This document shows, piece after piece, positions 43,770 to 54,422 of a stretch of DNA of 64,000 bases (within the stretch, counting starts at the first letter, position 1; the number at the start of each line of letters is the position of its first letter). The notes under the pieces are model-generated. The model made no database searches, was not told where the DNA came from, and worked only from the letters and a program-made list of their open reading frames with translations. The DNA comes from Sthenelais limicola (Eukaryota; Annelida; Polychaeta; Phyllodocida; Sigalionidae), in the NCBI GenBank assembly GCA_942159475.1, contig OW804096.1, positions 142,345,951 through 142,409,950 of the forward strand, written 5' to 3'. The position numbers and the translations under genes are program-made.

Positions 43770-44312
43770 TTATCCTTCTCTGTCCCTCCTTCTGTCTGTA
43801 TCTCTCTGTCTATCTGTGGTTGTTAGTCTGTCTCTCTCCCTGTCTCCCACTCTGTTACTCTGTCTTCCCGTCCCTCTCTCTGTCCGTCCTTCCCTCCTTC
43901 CCCTTGCCTCTCTTTTTCCCTCCCTCCCTCCCTTCCTTCCTCCCTCCCTCTGTCTGTCAGTCTGTCTTTCCAAGTCTTCTTCCCCGTCTCTTCTTCTGTC
44001 TTTCCCCCTGTCTCTGTCTGTTTGTCTGTCCGTTTCCCCCTCCTTCCCCCTGTCTCTGTCTTCTCTCTTTCCCTCCCTCTGACAGTCTGTCTCTCTTCTC
44101 TCTTTCCTTTCCCCTTCCCCTGTTTCTCCTTCTCTCTCCCCCTCCCTAGCTCTCCTCTCTCTCTCCCCCTTCTCCCAATCTGTCCCTCTCCCTATATCCC
44201 ACTATCCCTTCTGGCTTCTCCTCCCTATGTCTGGCAGCTAAGTCTCTCACTGTCTCCCTCCCCCTCCCTCTCGCCTTCCCTCCTTTCATTAATCTGTCTG
44301 TCAGTTTGTCTC
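43770..44312 (+). repeat. CT-rich tract
   Basis: CCCTCC, CTGTCTGTC and TCCCCCTG motifs. Frames here are artefacts. Confidence 0.92.
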
Positions 44313-44334
44313 TTGCTCTAGTCTATTAGTATGT

Positions 44335-44557
44335 GGGTCAGATCTTCAGAAAATGTAGAATTGGAAGATCAAAGTCTGCGAAATTAGAATAAAAAATGGT
44401 CAACACTAGGTATATCTGAATATATTTCGTATTGCCTTGATTCAAGCAGTCTGTTTGGTTATGTTGAACTGTATTTTGAACCTGATTTCTGTCTTAAATT
44501 TGGGTTATTTGAGACGATTGGTGAAGGTGAATTGTACATTTCCTGAAGATTTCATCT
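44335..44557 (+). mobile_element. MITE-A copy (A4), one-sided variant tip
   Basis: Left tip GGGTCAGATCTTCAG. Right tip is a worn variant (GAAGATTTCATCT). A4 interior (GCCTTGATTCAAGCAGTCTG). Confidence 0.92.
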
Positions 44558-44765
44558 TGTCGTCTTCCTTGTATCCTCCTTTCCCACCTCTCCTCCCTCA
44601 CTTGCCGCTCTTATAGCTTCATCCCTAATCATATTACAGAAAGCCTATTAAAGGTTTTATTATGTAGATCACAAAGCTCCAGTCACCAGACTGTTGACTT
44701 GGCACAGTTCACTGTCCTATAGAACAACACAACCCTGTCATGGAAGGCAACTATATACGTCATGT

Positions 44766-45000
44766 GAGTCAGACTTTCAGAAAATGTACAATTGGCAGCT
44801 CTACTCATTTAGGAAATTCTACTAAATTAGGCTGAAAAAAGAAGAATACTGGGTATATATGAGTATATTTGGTATCGCATTGATTTAAAGTATCAGTTCT
44901 GTTGTGTTAAACTGCATTTTGAAGCTCATTTTTGTCTTAAATGTGGGTTATTTGAGAGGATTGGTGAAGGCAAATTGTACATTTTCTGATAATCTGACCC
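44766..45000 (+). mobile_element. MITE-A copy (A2), TSD ATGT
   Basis: Full A2 copy, exact ATGT flanks (44762-44765, 45001-45004). Confidence 0.95.
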
Positions 45001-45105
45001 ATGTATGTAGGGCTTCTCTGGAAGATCTATCCGTAGATGTACTTGTCCAATTCTGTAAACGTTTTTATTTACTGAATAAAAATTCTATATATATATATGT
45101 ATGGT

Positions 45106-45230
45106 GGCAGATCATCAGATAATGTGTAATTGGCAGCTCTACACATTTAGTAAATTCAGTTAAATTAAACTGATAAATGATAAATTATAGGTATATCTGA
45201 GTATATTTTGGCATTGCATTGATTCAAACA
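45106..45230 (+). mobile_element. MITE-A, left half
   Basis: TCATCAGATAATGTGTAATT to GCATTGATTCAAACAT, then cut shortly before the 47-bp-unit element. Confidence 0.8.
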
Positions 45231-45258
45231 TATGGATTTCTGCGGATAACATGGATCA

Positions 45259-45771
45259 TGGTTGTTCTGAAAATGCGTATCAGACACACTTGGAGTGTAA
45301 ATGTATCCATCAACGCTCATGGCTTCGCATACATGTATACATGATACATACATTTACACTCCTTGTGTGTCTGATATGTCACTCATGATGATACATACAT
45401 TTACACTCCTTGTGTCTGATATACCACTCACGATGATACATACATTTACACTCCTTGTGTGTCTGATATGCCACTCACGATGATACATACATTTACACAC
45501 CTTGTGTGTCTGATATGCCACTTATGATGATACATACATTTACACTCCTTGTGTGTCTGATATACCACTCATGATGATACACACATTTACACTCCTTGTG
45601 TGTCTGATATGTCACTCATGATGATACATACATTTACACTCCTTGTGTGTCTGATATGTCACTCATGATGATACATACATTTACACTCCTTGTGTGTCTG
45701 ATATACCACTCATGATGATACATACATTTACACACCTTGTGTGTCTGATATATGCTAAATCAGAACAACCA
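45259..45771 (+). mobile_element. Inverted-repeat element built of 47-bp units
   Basis: TGGTTGTTCTGAAAATGCGT + ATCAGACACACTTGGAGTGT on the left is the inverse of the right end (ACACCTTGTGTGTCTGATAT ... AATCAGAACAACCA). The interior is about nine tandem 47-bp units (ACATTTACACTCCTTGTGTG, TCTGATAT, CCACTCATGATG), so the TIR itself contains a unit. No coding part. Confidence 0.8.
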
Positions 45772-45788
45772 CTCGGTGCGTTCCATCT

Positions 45789-46130
45789 AATAAGGGGTTT
45801 GCATGTCATTGCAGTGCATGCTGGGATAGGTTCAGTTGAAATCTGACATACAAATATTTGGCAACATTTTTATCGAAAGTTGCAAGAAAGTTTTCACCAA
45901 TATCATAACTTGTATAAATGATCTATGAAAACCAAATGCATGATGGGAAAGATGGAGGCTTGGGTCATGGAAAGTATAGCACATGGATATTGAAATTAGA
46001 GCTTTGATAAATAATCCATGCTGAAGGTGACATGTTTTCTATAGATTTCAGACTGTACCATTAGTCCCATAATTCCATGCCAATCAAGATTCAAAATGGC
46101 GGCTATGCAAATCCCCTATTGTCATTGCGA
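45789..46130 (-). mobile_element. MITE family B, full copy
   Basis: Ends AATAAGGGGTTTGCATG and ATGCAAATCCCCTATT. Reverse of 8618-8966. Carries TCAAAATGGCGGC near the right end. Confidence 0.9.
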
Positions 46131-46260
46131 TATCTATGCAAGATAGAAATGCAAATTTCGTAGCGTTCATCATAATCTTCAATCATCTTATATCAGTTGC
46201 ATTCCTCTTTTTCCCGATTGGATTGATTATAAAAATATCATCCAGAGAGAAATATTTAAT

Positions 46261-46495
46261 GGGTAAGATTTTCAGAAAATGTACAATTGGCAGATCAACA
46301 TATTTTGTAAATTCTGCTAAATTGGACTGAAAAATCATGAACACTAGGTATTTATGGGTATATTTGGTATTGCCTTGATTCATACAGTCTGTTTGGTTAT
46401 GGTGAACTGTATTTTTAACCTGATTTTTGTCTTGAATTTGGGTTATTTGAGAGAATTGGTGAAGGTGAATTGTACATTTTCTGAAAATCTGACCC
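46261..46495 (+). mobile_element. MITE-A copy (A4)
   Basis: Full A4 copy (GCCTTGATTCATACAGTCTG). Flanks TAAT/AAAT. Confidence 0.94.
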
Positions 46496-46822
46496 AAATG
46501 TGAAAGCCTGGTCAATATTTCCCCCGGCAGCCATGTGTACGTTGCTGCTAATGCAAGGCCTGATAAGCCACTCCCTGGAACGGTTTACATTTCGTCCAGA
46601 GGGGGTGAGGTGAGAAAGTAGAACAACCATTTATCACTGGGGTGTATTGGCGTGTCTTTATGATGGTGAAGGGCCAATCAATGAAGTAGTATATGAGTGT
46701 GGGGGCATAGGTAGAGAGAGCGAGAGGTTGGATTTTGAATTTGAAATAAATTGTATTCATTATAAATGGTGAAGAGGGCAGTTCTCCAGCAAGTGGCAGG
46801 TTTCCAAGCTGCACTTTAAATA

Positions 46823-47057
46823 GGGTCAGATTTTCAGAAAATGTACAATTCAACTTCACCAATCCTCTCAAATAACCCACATTTTAGACGAAAATAAACT
46901 TCAAAATACAGTTTAACCTAACCAAACTGATTGCTAGAATCAATGCAATGCCGAATATTCCCGAATCTACCTACTATTGACCAAATTACAGCCTCATTTT
47001 GAAGAATTTACTAAATGTGTAGAGCTGCCAATTGTACATTTTCTGAAAATCTGACCC
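46823..47057 (-). mobile_element. MITE-A copy (A1)
   Basis: Full A1 copy with standard tips. Flanks AATA/TTTA. Confidence 0.94.
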
Positions 47058-47081
47058 TTTAACTCATGGGAAAATATGATA

Positions 47082-47563
47082 GGATGTAACGAGGTTGGTA
47101 TATCTGACTTATAGTGTATACGTTGCCCATTCGTTTATGTCGACCAGGGATATCACTCGAAGCCTGCAGCATCTTGTATCATCCCTGGTCGAAAAAACAA
47201 GTGGGCATCGTATACAGTAATTCAGAAACTAACCAAGTTACATCCTCTTTTTATACCACGATCTGATATTCTAAAATAAAATGAATAAACAAACCATTTA
47301 CCTTGCTTCGCTCCAATGACCCGCCATATTGATTTTTGATACAAAAGTGCCAGACAAGCGTATAACTGATTGGCTAATCAACAACGGCACGGGCGGCATA
47401 TGACGTCACAAATGGGCGTGACGTCATGAGCGAGCGCAACGTCAACCAATAAGAATGCTTCTTAGACTTAGAAAAAAAGGGTCATATTTTCGCGCGAGGA
47501 TCCATTCAACAATATACAATGGCCACTCATTTGCAGCGTGTACAACCCCAGATCGTGGTATAA
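47082..47563 (-). mobile_element. Helentron-like element 2 with CRE/CCAAT-rich interior
   Basis: An imperfect hairpin with ~65-nt arms (47082-47148, 47181-47245; GGATGTAAC...GTTACATCC, CGACCAGGGAT/ATCCCTGGTCG) lies 5 bp from TTATACCACGATCTG (47251-47265). That motif is perfectly inverted at 47549-47563. The ~280-bp interior is CpG-richer than its surroundings and holds two CREs and two CCAAT boxes. Same layout as 28482-28806 and 55088-55369. Confidence 0.55.
47365..47465. promoter_or_regulatory. CRE/CCAAT cluster inside the Helentron-like element
   Basis: CTGATTGGCTAATC (inverted CCAAT) near 47368, TGACGTCAC near 47401, TGACGTCATG near 47419 and CAACCAATAAG near 47452 fall within 100 bp. NF-Y plus CREB/ATF sites are typical of promoters. 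No exon is adjacent. Confidence 0.4.
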
Positions 47564-47565
47564 TA

Positions 47566-47977
47566 TGTGATGTGTTTCAGGAAAATGAGTCATAAGTCGC
47601 AAAATTGATATTTTTTAAAGTGTTTTTTTTTCACAAGATCACATTATTGGAATGTTCTGATTCTTTAAGGGTTGGTAACTCATGGTCACATCAATCTATG
47701 TATCAAATCTCAGGACGATATATGTAATATATCCTTTAGTTTTAAAGGTCCTCATATGGACTACATTTACTTACTTTACTGTTCATTGACCCCCAGAAAT
47801 ATTGAAAACTTTTTTTTTCAAAAACGAAAATATCAAACTTAAAAAGTAGAAATAATTATAAGATTATTAGACTGTTTACTACCATTGGAATCGGCTTGAT
47901 CTCATCTTTTCAAATATGGTGATATCTCAAAATCCATATTTTGCGACTTGTGATTCATTTTCCTTAAACCCATCACA
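47566..47977 (+). mobile_element. MITE family C, full copy
   Basis: TGTGATGTGTTTCAGGAAAA to AAACCCATCACA, flanked by TA on both sides, directly beside Helentron-like element 2. Confidence 0.9.
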
Positions 47978-48329
47978 TACATGAAACTATCTAGCTTCAT
48001 TACATGTCTGCATTAAATACTAAACATTTAACTTGAAATTTACATCCTGAGGCGCAGAAGCCAGGGTTATTCAATAATAATAAAAAAAAAATTACGAGAC
48101 ACTGCTTTTATAAAAAGAGATTAGACTCTCAGCATCGAATGCATCTGCATCAGGGCCAGACTTTAAGAGGAGGAATTTGAGTCGGTGTTGAGCTTGTGTT
48201 CTCATATATTATTTAGCCTGGATGGGTTAGCATTAGGTCCCGGGATAAGTGGAGATGTCCTTCACTTGTTTAGTACTGGGGCGGGGGGTGGGGTGGTGGG
48301 GGTGGGTGGTGGTGCTGAATTCTCTCATA
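47978..48329. other. Unique sequence with a G-rich run
   Basis: (GGGTGG)n-like DNA at 48278-48314. No gene recognised. Confidence 0.4.
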
Positions 48330-48694
48330 TGTGATGTGTTTCAGGAAAATGAGTCATAAGTCGCAAAATTGATATTTTTCAAAGTGATATATTCCCAAAA
48401 TCTCTTTGTAGGAATGTCCTCATTTTTGGTGTGACTAACGTTGAATGAAGTATGAATACATGTACCAAATTGCAAGACAGTGTATCAAATATTGTCATGC
48501 ATTTATAGGGTCATCCCATAGAGTATATTCAGCTACTTTAATAGTAATTGTCCACCCACAAATATTGAAAACCTTTTTTTCAGAAATAAAAATATCAAAC
48601 TTAAAATATAGAAATACTTATTAGATGCCCTTAATGTTCATATTCATTGGAATCCCCTTGGTCTCATCTTTACAAATATGATAAACACATCACA
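48330..48694 (+). mobile_element. MITE family C, internally deleted right end
   Basis: Full left TIR. At the right, CTTTACAAATATGATAAACACATCACA shows a ~35-bp deletion in the TIR. TA on both sides. Confidence 0.88.
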
Positions 48695-48952
48695 TAGCAT
48701 CTTTGGTTCCTACTGCATGAAACAATGCTGAACTGCAAGATGATTGTGCAGTATATTTAGTTTTGTCAGGAACCCATATAACACTCATTTTCAAGAGCAC
48801 GAAACTTCGAAGGGAAAACCTCTCAAAATCAGTTCTCCGTTAAAATAAAAATGAATTTCAATATCCCCAAAGAAATAATGAGTTAGAATCTGTTGCCAGT
48901 GCAAACCAATGCTAAAAGTCATACAATCATGTATACATATATACATATATAT

Positions 48953-49188
48953 GAGTGAAATCGCCAGAAAATGTACAATTCGTCTTCACCAATCCTCTCA
49001 AACAACCCACATTTAAGACAGAAAGCAGGTTCAAAATACAGTTGAACATAACCAGACAGGTTTATTGAATGAATACAATACAGAATATACTCAGATGTAT
49101 ATATATTTATAAATTTTGACCCTAATTTAGCAGAATTTGAGAGATGTGTAGAACTGTATAGATTGTGCATTTTCTAAAAATCTGACCC
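48953..49188 (-). mobile_element. MITE-A copy (A3), variant left tip
   Basis: Left tip GAGTGAAATCGCCAG, right tip TAAAAATCTGACCC. Flanks ATAT/TTAT. Confidence 0.94.
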
Positions 49189-49249
49189 TTATGTACTTTG
49201 CCTTATAAATAGAACACAAGGATGTCTGAGACTAGACCCGATAATACAA

Positions 49250-49484
49250 GGGTCAGATTTTCAGATAATGTACAATTCTACTTCGATAATCCTCTCAAAT
49301 AACTCAAATTACAGACGAAAATAAAGTTCAAAATACAGTTCAACCTAACCAAACATATTGCTAGAATCAATACAATGCCAAATATAGTCGAATTTAACTA
49401 GCATTGACCACATTGTAGCTTGATTTTGCAGAATGTACTGAATGTCTAGAGCTGCCAATTGTACATTTCATGAAAATCTGACCC
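49250..49484 (-). mobile_element. MITE-A copy (A1), TSD ACAA
   Basis: Full A1 copy with exact ACAA flanks (49246-49249, 49485-49488). Confidence 0.95.
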
Positions 49485-49584
49485 ACAATCGTTCCCCCTT
49501 CTCCCCCTTCAGCCTGGCCCTGTCCAATGGATGCGACAGTTTTATGTACGACCGATATATGAATAAGATAGGCTAAAGTCATAT

Positions 49585-49819
49585 GGGTCAGATTTTCAGA
49601 AAATGTACAATTGGCAGCTCTACACATTTAGGAAATTCTGCTAAATCAGGCTGAAAAATGATAAATACCGGGTATATCTGAATATATTTGGTATCACATT
49701 GATTTAAAGTATCAGTTCTCTTATGTTAAATTGCATTTTGAAGCTCATTTTTGTCTTAAATGTGGGTTATTTGAGAGGATTGGTGAAGGTGAATTGTACA
49801 TTTTCTGAAAATCTAACCC
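49585..49819 (+). mobile_element. MITE-A copy (A2), TSD ATAT
   Basis: Full A2 copy with exact ATAT flanks (49581-49584, 49820-49823). Confidence 0.96.
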
Positions 49820-50046
49820 ATATAAGGAATATGCTGACTCAGCATGCTGTGCCATATATAACCATCCCAAAGGAGCGTTACGGTGCTATGATGTAGGTTA
49901 GATGATGAAGGGAGATTAGATAAAGTGATATCACGTCTTGTGTGCTTGGCTCTGCCATGAATATCACTGAAAAGTAAACATCATGGTCATGTAGGCCGCG
50001 AAATAGGGATATATTTCTTTGCTGGATTTCTGTTATGTTGTTATAT

Positions 50047-50668
50047 GGGTCAGACTTTCAGAAAATGTGCAATTGGCAGCTGTACATATTTAGTAAATTC
50101 TGCTAAATTAAACTGAAGAATGGCCAATGCATGGTATATACATATGTGAGGTGTTTCAGGAAAATGAGTCATAAGTCGCAAAACATAGATTTTGAGATAC
50201 CATTATATCCGAAAAAGATGAGATCAAGCCGATTCCAATGATAATAAACAGTCCAATAGTCTAATAAGTATTTCGAGATTTTAAGTTTGATATTTTAAGT
50301 TTTGAAAAAAAAGTTTCCAATATTTCGTGGGGTCAGTAAACAGTAAAGTAACTAAATGTAGTCCATATGAGGACCTTTAAAACGAAAGGATATATTACAT
50401 AGATAGTCCTGCAATTTGATACATCGATTGATATAAGTATAGGTGATGCACTCCCAAAAAATCAGAACATTCCAATAATGTGATCTTGTGAGAAAAAACA
50501 CTTTGAAAAATATCAATTTGCGACTTATGACTCATTTTCCTGAAACACATCACATATGGGTATATTTGATATGGCTTCGATTCAAACAATGTGTTTGATT
50601 ATGTTAAACTGCATTTTGAAAGTCATTTTTGTCTTAAATTTAGGTTATTTGAGGGGATTGGTGAAGGT
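50047..50668 (+). mobile_element. MITE-A copy (A4) split by family C and ending in a GA tract
   Basis: Left part 50047-50144, right part 50555-50668. A family C element lies between, at TATATA/GTATATT. The far right tip is missing: after GGATTGGTGAAGGTGAAGAT the sequence becomes GA-rich. Confidence 0.9.
50145..50554 (-). mobile_element. MITE family C nested in MITE-A
   Basis: Full copy between two MITE-A halves, with TA at both junctions. It shows family C was active after this MITE-A inserted. Confidence 0.93.
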
Positions 50669-50939
50669 GAAGATGGGAGAGAGAAAGAGATAAAGGGAGA
50701 GAGGGGGAGGGGGGGGGAGGGAGAGAGAGGGGGAGATGGATGAGGTAGAAAGAGAAAGAGAAAGAGAGAGAGAGGGGGGAGGGAGAGAGAAGTAGGGGGA
50801 GAGACAGACAGAGAGAGAAAGAGTGAGAGAGGGAGATGGGAGAGAGAGAGAAAGAGAGGGGGGAGAGGGGGAGGGAGAGAGAGAAGTAGGGGAGAGAGAG
50901 AAAGAGAGAGAAAGGGGGGAGGGAGAGAGAGAAGTAGGG

Positions 50940-50983
<44 letters not shown>

Positions 50984-50998
50984 GAGAAAGAGAGTCCA
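50669..50998 (+). repeat. GA-rich polypurine tract
   Basis: GAGAGAGAAGTAGGGGGAGA-type units recur at ~50788, 50880 and 50930. Confidence 0.95.
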
Positions 50999-51247
50999 GA
51001 TCCAGCCAAGAATTTAAATATATCCTCACTCGAACCTACAACATTCTAATCAAAATATAACAAAAATCCAGCAAAACCTGTAGGTATATTCCCACTGGAA
51101 CCCCCGCCATTCCCTTGCCCCCCTTACACTGGATCCACTCGTAGCTAGGTCCTGGTGTAGGAGCTTTATTCAGTACAGGACCGATAACAGAATTATCTAG
51201 CAAGCATACATATATACTCTGGTCTGAACATATTAGCAGCAGTATCG

Positions 51248-51482
51248 GGGTCAGATTCTCAGAAAATGTACAATTGGCAGCTGTACACATTTAGTAAATT
51301 CTGCTAAATTAGGCTGTGATTTAGTCAATACTTGGTACATTCAAGTATATTCGGTATTGCATTAATTCTAGCAATCTGTTTGGTTAGGCTGAACTGTATT
51401 TTGAACTTTATTTTCGGCTGAAATACGGATTATTTGACAGAATTGGTGAAGGTGAATTGTACATTTTCTGAAGACTTGACCC
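51248..51482 (+). mobile_element. MITE-A copy (A1), altered right tip
   Basis: Left tip GGGTCAGATTCTCAG, right tip CTGAAGACTTGACCC. Confidence 0.93.
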
Positions 51483-51727
51483 GTGACCTGCTTGTTTACA
51501 CGCAGCCAATGCAGATGAGTGATGAGGCGCACAGTCGATATGATGCGGATATCATAGCATCTCGAGATGAGCAAATGTAATTTATGTTGATGTATGTAAC
51601 CAATACTGTATGGTAAATAACATAGTACTCCCCGCTCAGAGCTGGTTCTAGCAGACTATGGAGAGAAAATCAAACATTTTCATTTTCATTTTCGTTACAG
51701 TAGGCCCTAACTATGCTTGTGCTCCTT

Positions 51728-51965
51728 GACTTTTTGAGAGTCCCCCCCCCCCCCGTACCCGAACCCCAAACAAACACGAAAGTATAGGTTAAAAGAGGTG
51801 TAAAGCAACCAATCCCCCCCCAAAAAAAAATAAATAAAAAAAATAAATAAAAATAAGAAAAAATAAATAAAAATAAATAAAAATAAATAACAAAATAAAA
51901 ATAAAAAAAAATAAAAAAATAAAATAAAATATAATTATAATAAATATAAATAAAATAATAACATT
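51728..51965. repeat. C-run and (AAATA)n low-complexity DNA
   Basis: Two C runs (near 51745 and 51813) followed by about 140 bp of AAATAAATAAAA-type sequence. Confidence 0.95.
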
Positions 51966-52173
51966 TTTTAAAACTCAAGATTTCTGACCCTGCCAAAAAG
52001 TGTATTAAGTAAAATTATCTTATCTAGAACAATTATTGTTGAGATATAAACTTGTTTTCAGTTCCTCAAATTACTTTTCTTAAATAAAAGTCAGCTCGCC
52101 CTACAATTTTCCCCTGAAGAGGAAACATCTGTATTGGTCTCACTATAGAAGGCTGGAAGTGGAAAGACTTATA

Positions 52174-52388
52174 GGGTCAAGTTTTCAGAAAATGTAAAAT
52201 TGGCCTTCACCAATCCTCTCAAATAACTCAAATTTAGACGAAAATCAGGTTCAAAATACAGCTTAACATAACCAGACAGATTTATTGAATGAATACAATA
52301 GAAGAATACACTCAGTTACACCTAGTATTTATCATTTTTCACTCTAATCTAGTAGAACTGACAAAAAATCTGACAAAAAATCTGACCC
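52174..52388 (-). mobile_element. MITE-A copy (A3), rearranged right tip
   Basis: A3 interior. The right tip contains the duplicated string GACAAAAAATCT. Confidence 0.9.
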
Positions 52389-52669
52389 TGTAGTGGAAGA
52401 GACACATGACAGCATGCTTGACTAGATGTTAGAAGCCTGCCTATAGGTGGCGGGTGCTCTAATATGGCCATTAACTCTCCTTGCTTATTAAGGCAAACTC
52501 CCCGGGGTACATTTGCAGGGCGCTGGGGAATTGAGATCTCACAGACTTGACTGATTGTACTAATGTCATCCACTGGAAGAGAATCTTCTACCGGTCCTCT
52601 GTATGTTTGGCGTCATTTGGTGGTCAATGTTATCTACGGGTTGCAGTAGGGCGGAGACAGGGCGGGGGG

Positions 52670-53070
52670 CGTGGGGTGAAGGAAAAAAGAGGGAGAGGGA
52701 GAGAGCAGGAGGGAGAGAGAGAGAGAGGGAGAGAGAGAGGGAGGGAGAGAGAGACCGAGAGAGAGAGCGGGAGAGGGAGAGAGTGCAGGAGGGAGAGAGA
52801 GCGGGAGAGAGAGAGGGAGAGAGAGATAGACAGATAGAGAGAGGGAGGGACGGAGAGAGAGAGGGAGAGAGATAGAGAGAGGGAGGGAGAGCTAGAGAGA
52901 GAGAAAGAGGGTGGGAGAGAGGGAGGGAGGGAGACAGACAGACAGAGACAGAGAGCGGGAGAGAGGGAGGGAAGGAGAAAGAGACAGACAGAGACAGAGA
53001 GCGGGAGAGAGGGAGGGAAGGAGAAAGAGACAGAGAGCGGGAGAGAGGGAGGGAGGGAGAGAGACAGGAT
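52670..53070 (+). repeat. GA-rich polypurine tract
   Basis: GAGAGAGAGGGAGGG-type DNA with GACAGACAGAGACAGAGAGCGGG blocks near 52935 and 52990. If the minus-strand gene at 53168 is real, this is the pyrimidine tract of its first intron. Confidence 0.95.
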
Positions 53071-53106
53071 TTAGTAACAGAGAGTGCAATAGAAAGGTTG
53101 TGTTAC

Positions 53107-53168
53107 CGGGCTGTGTTAATATAGCAGCTAGAACACCGCATGTGACCTTGGACAATGACAGATGGCAT
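53107..53168 (-). CDS. Candidate first coding exon
   Basis: On the minus strand, ATG at 53168-53166 (context ACAACATGC) opens MPSVIVQGHMRCSSCYINTA and reaches CCCG|GTAACA, a possible donor at 53107/53106 (phase 2). Unspliced, it stops one codon later. It starts 28 bp downstream of an ETS site and 56 bp downstream of an NRF1 site. I recognise no protein and could not match a second exon. A 60-codon open stretch at 52395-52573 (minus) does not fit the phase. Confidence 0.28.
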
Positions 53169-53195
53169 GTTGTCTTCTAACTTGATTAGATCACA

Positions 53196-53234
53196 ACCGG
53201 AAGTGACCCCAACCTAGCTCACATGCGCATGCGC
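53196..53234 (-). promoter_or_regulatory. ETS (GABPA-like) and NRF1 promoter sites
   Basis: ACCGGAAGTG (53196-53205) is a full ETS/GABPA consensus. TGCGCATGCGC (53224-53234) is a perfect NRF1 palindrome. The two within 40 bp, outside any repeat, form a classic TATA-less animal promoter. The only nearby ATG with an open frame is on the minus strand. Confidence 0.55.
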
Positions 53235-53326
53235 CTACCAATACAGATATAATTAACGCCTCCTACCGTCGCTTTCCCTGCGTGGCTTCCTGCTGCTATT
53301 CGTTATGCCTTAGTTTGTGCCCCAAT

Positions 53327-53531
53327 TACTGTAAACGTATTAATGTTCGCACAGTGTTTATTTTGGCGCACCCACCCTTGTGCGCGAAAATAAATCCGGC
53401 GCGAAAGGTATAATTTTGCATAAACAAGGTGTGAGACTCCCTTGCTGTGTGAATTTAAATCCGCGCGAAAAGGTGTCCAAGTACTTAGTGCGCGAAAATT
53501 TATCTGCGCGAAAATAAAAACGTTTACTGTA
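53327..53531. mobile_element. Element P with repeated GCGCGAAA (E2F-like) motifs
   Basis: TACTGTAAACGT (53327-53338) is perfectly inverted at 53520-53531. The interior has GCGCGAAAA or close variants at about 53386, 53399, 53463, 53490 and 53506. A fragment of the same family is at 32705-32745. Confidence 0.65.
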
Positions 53532-53580
53532 TTCTGGCAACAAAATATCTGCCCATCCATAGTACTCAGACATTCATATT

Positions 53581-53952
53581 TGTGATGTGTTTTAGGAAAA
53601 TGAGTCACAAGTCACAAAATATGGATTTTGAAATGTCATCTTTTTTTAAAAGATGAGATCAAGCAGATTTTAATAATAGTAAACAGTCTAATTGAAAAAA
53701 GAAGTTTGCAATATTTCTGGGGGGGGGCAATAAACAGTAAAGTAACTAAGTATACTCCATATGCCGAACTTTAAAACCAAAGGATATATAAGATACTTTG
53801 TCCTGAAATTTGATACATCGATCGATATATCTATAAAATTAATGATAAATTCCCCAAAAATCAGAACATTCCAAGAAAGTGATTTTATAAAAAAACACTT
53901 TGAAAAATATCATTTTTGCGACTTGTGACTCATTTCCCTGAAACACATCACA
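53581..53952 (-). mobile_element. MITE family C, full copy
   Basis: TGTGATGTGTTTTAGGAAAA to CTGAAACACATCACA. TT flanks suggest a mutated TA duplication. Confidence 0.9.
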
Positions 53953-53998
53953 TTTTATTCCAATACTTTATGCCACTCAGACAGTTGCCATCACGTGC

Positions 53999-54422
53999 AA
54001 TAGGGGAGTTGCATAGCCGCCATTTTGAATCTTGATTCGCAGGGAATTATGGGACTAATGGTACTAAAATCTGTAGAAAAAATTACATGTTCAGCATTTA
54101 TTCATACTGTCGTATGGAAATGTCTGTGTCCTGAATAAAAAAAATTTCAAAATCAAAATCAAAATCATGGACTATTAATCAATGCTCAATACCCATGTTA
54201 TACATGATTCCATGACACAAGTCCCCTTCTTTTCCATCATGCATTTGGTTTTCATAGATCACTTATATAAGCCATATGGTATTGGTGGAAACATTCTTGC
54301 AATTTTCGATAAACCTGAAAACATAAAAATGTTGCCAAATATTTGTAAGTCAGATTTCATCAGAATCTATCCCAGCATGCACTGTTACAGACATGCGCAG
54401 TGACACATGTAACTCCCCTATT
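53999..54422 (+). mobile_element. MITE family B with internal insertion
   Basis: Perfect inverted ends AATAGGGGAGTTGCAT / ACATGTAACTCCCCTATT. A ~73-bp foreign segment lies at 54098-54170. Confidence 0.92.
54098..54170 (+). mobile_element. LINE-type 3' tail inserted in family B
   Basis: ATTCATACTGTCGTATGGAA then GTCCTGAATAAAA and a (ATCAAA)n-like tail. Short 3' ends with simple-repeat tails are typical of 5'-truncated non-LTR retrotransposons. Confidence 0.5.

Noticed and set aside
48278..48314. G-rich stretch as a telomeric or switch-like signal
   Set aside because: Irregular GGGTGG runs without a telomeric hexamer period. Simple low complexity.
52395..52573. Minus-strand frame with natural-looking composition downstream of the 53168 start
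   Set aside because: The acceptor that would open it (TTCTCTTCCAG) is in the wrong phase for the candidate first exon, and the frame runs into a MITE-A.
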